Positions 61,449 through 64,000 of a stretch of 64,000 bases of DNA are shown piece after piece. The stretch comes from Drechslerella dactyloides (Eukaryota; Ascomycota; Orbiliomycetes; Orbiliales; Orbiliaceae): assembly GCA_020064725.1 (NCBI GenBank), contig JAGTWJ010000002.1, forward strand, positions 2,976,001 to 3,040,000, read 5' to 3'. Within the stretch, counting starts at the first letter, position 1, and the number at the start of each line of letters is the position of its first letter. The translations under genes were made by a program, and so were the position numbers. The notes below the pieces were generated by a model that was not told the DNA's origin, did no database searches, and worked only from the letters and a program-made list of their open reading frames with translations.

Positions 61449-63202
61449 TTAGCTGCTTGTCATCTCTGCATCCGGCTTTTCCTCCGCGGCGGGTCGGTCC
61501 AATCGAATGCCGAATGCACCGTATTTCGGCAGCGTTGCACGTTTCTCTTCCTGTATTCAGCAGCCTCGGTAAGCAATCTGATTCGAAGCACAACATCACA
61601 TATGGAAGGATTCGAAGGACTTACGGGACTAAATTCATTGTCTGAATATATCATTTTCGTTTCCTTGTCCTTGCGCCGGCCGGTATCTTCTTTCTCCTTT
61701 TCTTTCTCACTAGCTTTAGCGGCCTCTTTGTCATCCTTCTTTTTGTCTTCTGCTTTAACCTCAATAGCAGGGTCTACGGGCTTTGGAGGGACTACCGCAT
61801 GTGGAATCGGGTTGCCCGTCCAATCCTTACCCCCACTAAGGATAACTTGGTCCCCATTGATGATCACCTCACCATTGCTTCCAGCAGGCTGCTGATGAGG
61901 TGCAGGAGGGAAGGGTTTTGGAGGCATGGATTGATACGTGCTTGGCATGGGAGGCGGAAAGAACTGGTTTGAACCGGGGGACATGCTGCGATTAGGTGCT
62001 TGGTGAGCAGCACCTGGGTATGACTGTTGGGGATTTGGAGGGGGTGCATGGTAAGTATTTGCAGGGGCGTGAGGGGTGGAGAAGTTAGGTCTGGGTGGAA
62101 GACCAGGTATGTTTGGTCTTGCAGGTAGACCAGGGATGTTCTGAGGAAGAGGGAGGGAACTGGTCTGAGGTTGAGGTGGAATTTGAGGGGGTTGGTGGAA
62201 CGATGGTGGAGTTTGAGTAGGAGGTGGATGGAAGGGAGGCTGCGCAGATGGGTATGTCTGCGGCGGCTGTTGCTGTGGTGGGTACCCTCCGAACGGCGGT
62301 TGATTTGGTACCGGAGGTGGTTGATATCCACCATATGCGGGCTGCGGCTGCGGTGGGAAACCGGGATAAGACTGTGCGGGTGGTTGGCCATATGCTTGTG
62401 GTGGAGGAGGGTAGAACGGGGGTTGGCCCGGTTGTGCGTATGGCGCTGGTGGGGTCGGGAACTGCGGGTTCGGAGGCATGCCATATTGCTGTGGTGGTTG
62501 GAACGGTGGTGGAGTAGCAGAAGGAGGCGCATTGTAGGCATTCGGCGGGTATCCGGGACTCATCACTGACGGTGGTGCCGGACTAGCATTACCACCGGTA
62601 TCTTGTGCACTCGTTGGACTCTGGCTTCCAGTTCCTGGACCTGCACCGCCACCCGATTGGGCGGCTTTGTGCGCTGCAAGCCTCTTCATGATCTCCTCCG
62701 GATCCACGGAATCAACTTTGATCTTCTTCTTTGCTGCTCCTTCCTGACCCAGGGGAGGTAGCCCTTGAGCAGCCCTTCGTTCACTCTCCTTCTGGTGTAG
62801 CTGGGCCATGATCCGCGTCTGGTGAGCCTGTAAGATGTCCTCAGGGATCCCTTCCATGCCAAATATCTCGACGTCGGTGGACTCACGCCCTGGAATCGCA
62901 TTTTTCACTTCTTTCAGGGTCTCTTTGTGCACCTGTGTCATGTGGACAGCAAGGCCTAAAATCGCCGAATGTTATTATTAGTCGTAGGCTCCACCGGTGT
63001 TTTTGGAATGGACGTGAGGATCGCACTTACCTCCGGCAGTATTGAGCGGTTTTCTACACCGTTCGCACTTGAAGTGTTTGGCTTTTTGGTGGGAGTGGAG
63101 GATCTTGACATCGTCGAAATCTCGTTCGCAGTAATAGCACCAGGGACGCGCAAGTTGCTCCTGCGCGTCGTCCTTGTGGGACCGCTTCTTCCGGGAGACC
63201 AT
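61449..63202 (-). CDS. BuGZ/ZNF207-type C2H2 zinc-finger protein
   Basis: 534 residues from three exons, 63202-63031, 62955-61625 and 61550-61449, in phase. The N-terminus has the hallmark double finger: ARPWCYYCERDFDDVKILHSH (Cys22, Cys25, His38, His43) and KCERC..LNTAGGLAVHMTQVH (Cys46, Cys49, His62, His67), followed by KNAIPGRESTDVEIFGMEG and IPEDILQAHQ. The first intron splits the second finger. Residues about 170-420 are a Pro/Gln/Tyr/Gly-rich, low-complexity chain, as in BuGZ, whose tail drives phase separation. The end has a Lys/Glu helix, DNEFSPEEKRATLPKYG and a short tail. In animals the protein binds microtubules, Bub3 and spliceosome parts; I see no clear GLEBS (Bub3-binding) motif, so a splicing role is the safer guess. 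Confidence 0.92.
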
Positions 63203-64000
63203 TTCCAGGAACTTCGTTTATCCTAGCGAGTGTGAAAGTGAGTTTGAGACCCCTTAGCGAGGGACGAGTGTCGATATCTGTGATGGCGACTCGGAGTTGC
63301 CGGTGTTGTTGGTAGCGTCGATGGGTGATGAGATGTTTTTGAGGTTGTTGGTGATTGTGGAAACGGAGCGCCGAGGAAGGGGCTAAATGAATTCCAGGCC
63401 GCCGAGTCTGAGTCTGCGGCACAGCAATAAGCGAGGCGTCAACTAGCAACTGGCCACCAAAAAATTTCTCCCTCGTCACCAACCTAAATTTCCAGCACCA
63501 GCAAACTCCAGCCGGCAGCCAACCCACACCTTCATTCGCAATCAATCGATATCTTCAGATGTAAATAACATTGAATCAAAGGTCATACCCCATACATCAA
63601 TCAGAACCAATAAGAATCTTCACTCTCGCATAGACCTGGCCATCCGTCTCTCCCCTCTTCAATGAAGCGGGATCACACAGACTTCATAGCCCTTCCCACC
63701 ATCGCGTCTTGCGAACGGGAAGTGGTTTGGATGACACCCGGGGTACCTTCTCTCGTCAGATAGTGGGTATCACATCTATCGACTTATCAAGTCGTCAAAT
63801 TATGCAACATCAATGATATCCTATCGACTGAACCTTCATAGTACACTTCTACTATCTGTAGCCCGCACCCGACTCTTAGATCTTAAGAACAGGTAGCCAC
63901 GGGATTAGTGTCTCCTTGCGTTCCACATTGTTTCTAGACATAGTCTGAATTTTAATGTACATACTTTAAACTAGTACAGAGTGTGTATATGTATAGTGTA
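63203..64000. other. Upstream region of the zinc-finger gene and right edge
   Basis: No gene is seen. The first 300 bases are promoter and leader; the last 500 bases are AT-richer with nothing recognisable. Confidence 0.45.
63452..63467 (-). promoter_or_regulatory. GGCCACC plus A-run element upstream of the zinc-finger gene
   Basis: The plus strand reads GGCCACCAAAAAATTT, about 250 bp upstream of the start at 63202. Same element and same orientation to its gene as the one at 459-475. Confidence 0.3.

Noticed and set aside
61864..62569. Long frames on both strands over the zinc-finger gene tail (up to 225 codons)
   Set aside because: Out-of-frame products of the Pro/Gln-rich low-complexity coding sequence.

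Overview
The window is a piece of a filamentous ascomycete (Pezizomycotina-type) nuclear genome. The evidence is the many short spliceosomal introns (about 45-120 nt, GTANGT donors, CTAAC/CTGAC branch sites, YAG acceptors), the fungal forms of Cox4, Nej1/XLF, cactin and a senescence-domain protein, eukaryotic tRNAs (one with an intron), and intergenic spaces that are large for a fungus. The class cannot be fixed from the sequence alone. Most genes are housekeeping. No transposon, insertion sequence, CRISPR array, viral insertion or Prp8 intein was seen.

Layout. At 1-14 kb there is a dense cluster: the 5' end of a gene for a mitochondrially targeted protein (running off the left edge), COX4, PRP8 (7 kb, the spliceosome core), divergently RPL34, then NEJ1 (end joining). 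At 14-28 kb there is a gene-free stretch of about 14 kb. It ends at a forkhead transcription factor (28.0-29.5 kb, minus), which has another 3 kb of gene-free, pyrimidine-biased leader. At 32.6-35.9 kb lie cactin (spliceosome-associated) and a small SAYSvFN membrane protein. Another 4 kb gap leads to an unknown 662-residue protein (39.9-42.3 kb). Two unrecognised plus-strand genes follow (43.3 and 44.7 kb), then a quinone oxidoreductase, tRNA-Leu(CAG) with an intron, a senescence/spartin-type protein and RPS19.

From 51.7 to 55.1 kb lies the least ordinary part: a four-exon gene for a secreted protein of about 690 residues with two related modules, followed by a probable small secreted protein gene whose reading frame does not close cleanly. 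Then come tRNA-Lys(CTT), a multi-span membrane protein with a proline-rich tail, a 3 kb gap, and a BuGZ/ZNF207-type zinc-finger protein.

There is no operon logic here. Neighbours share promoters at most (PRP8/RPL34 are divergent over 523 bp). Exon boundaries were worked out by hand from splice signals and phase. Almost all models close in frame; exceptions (NEJ1 3' end, small secreted gene) are stated.
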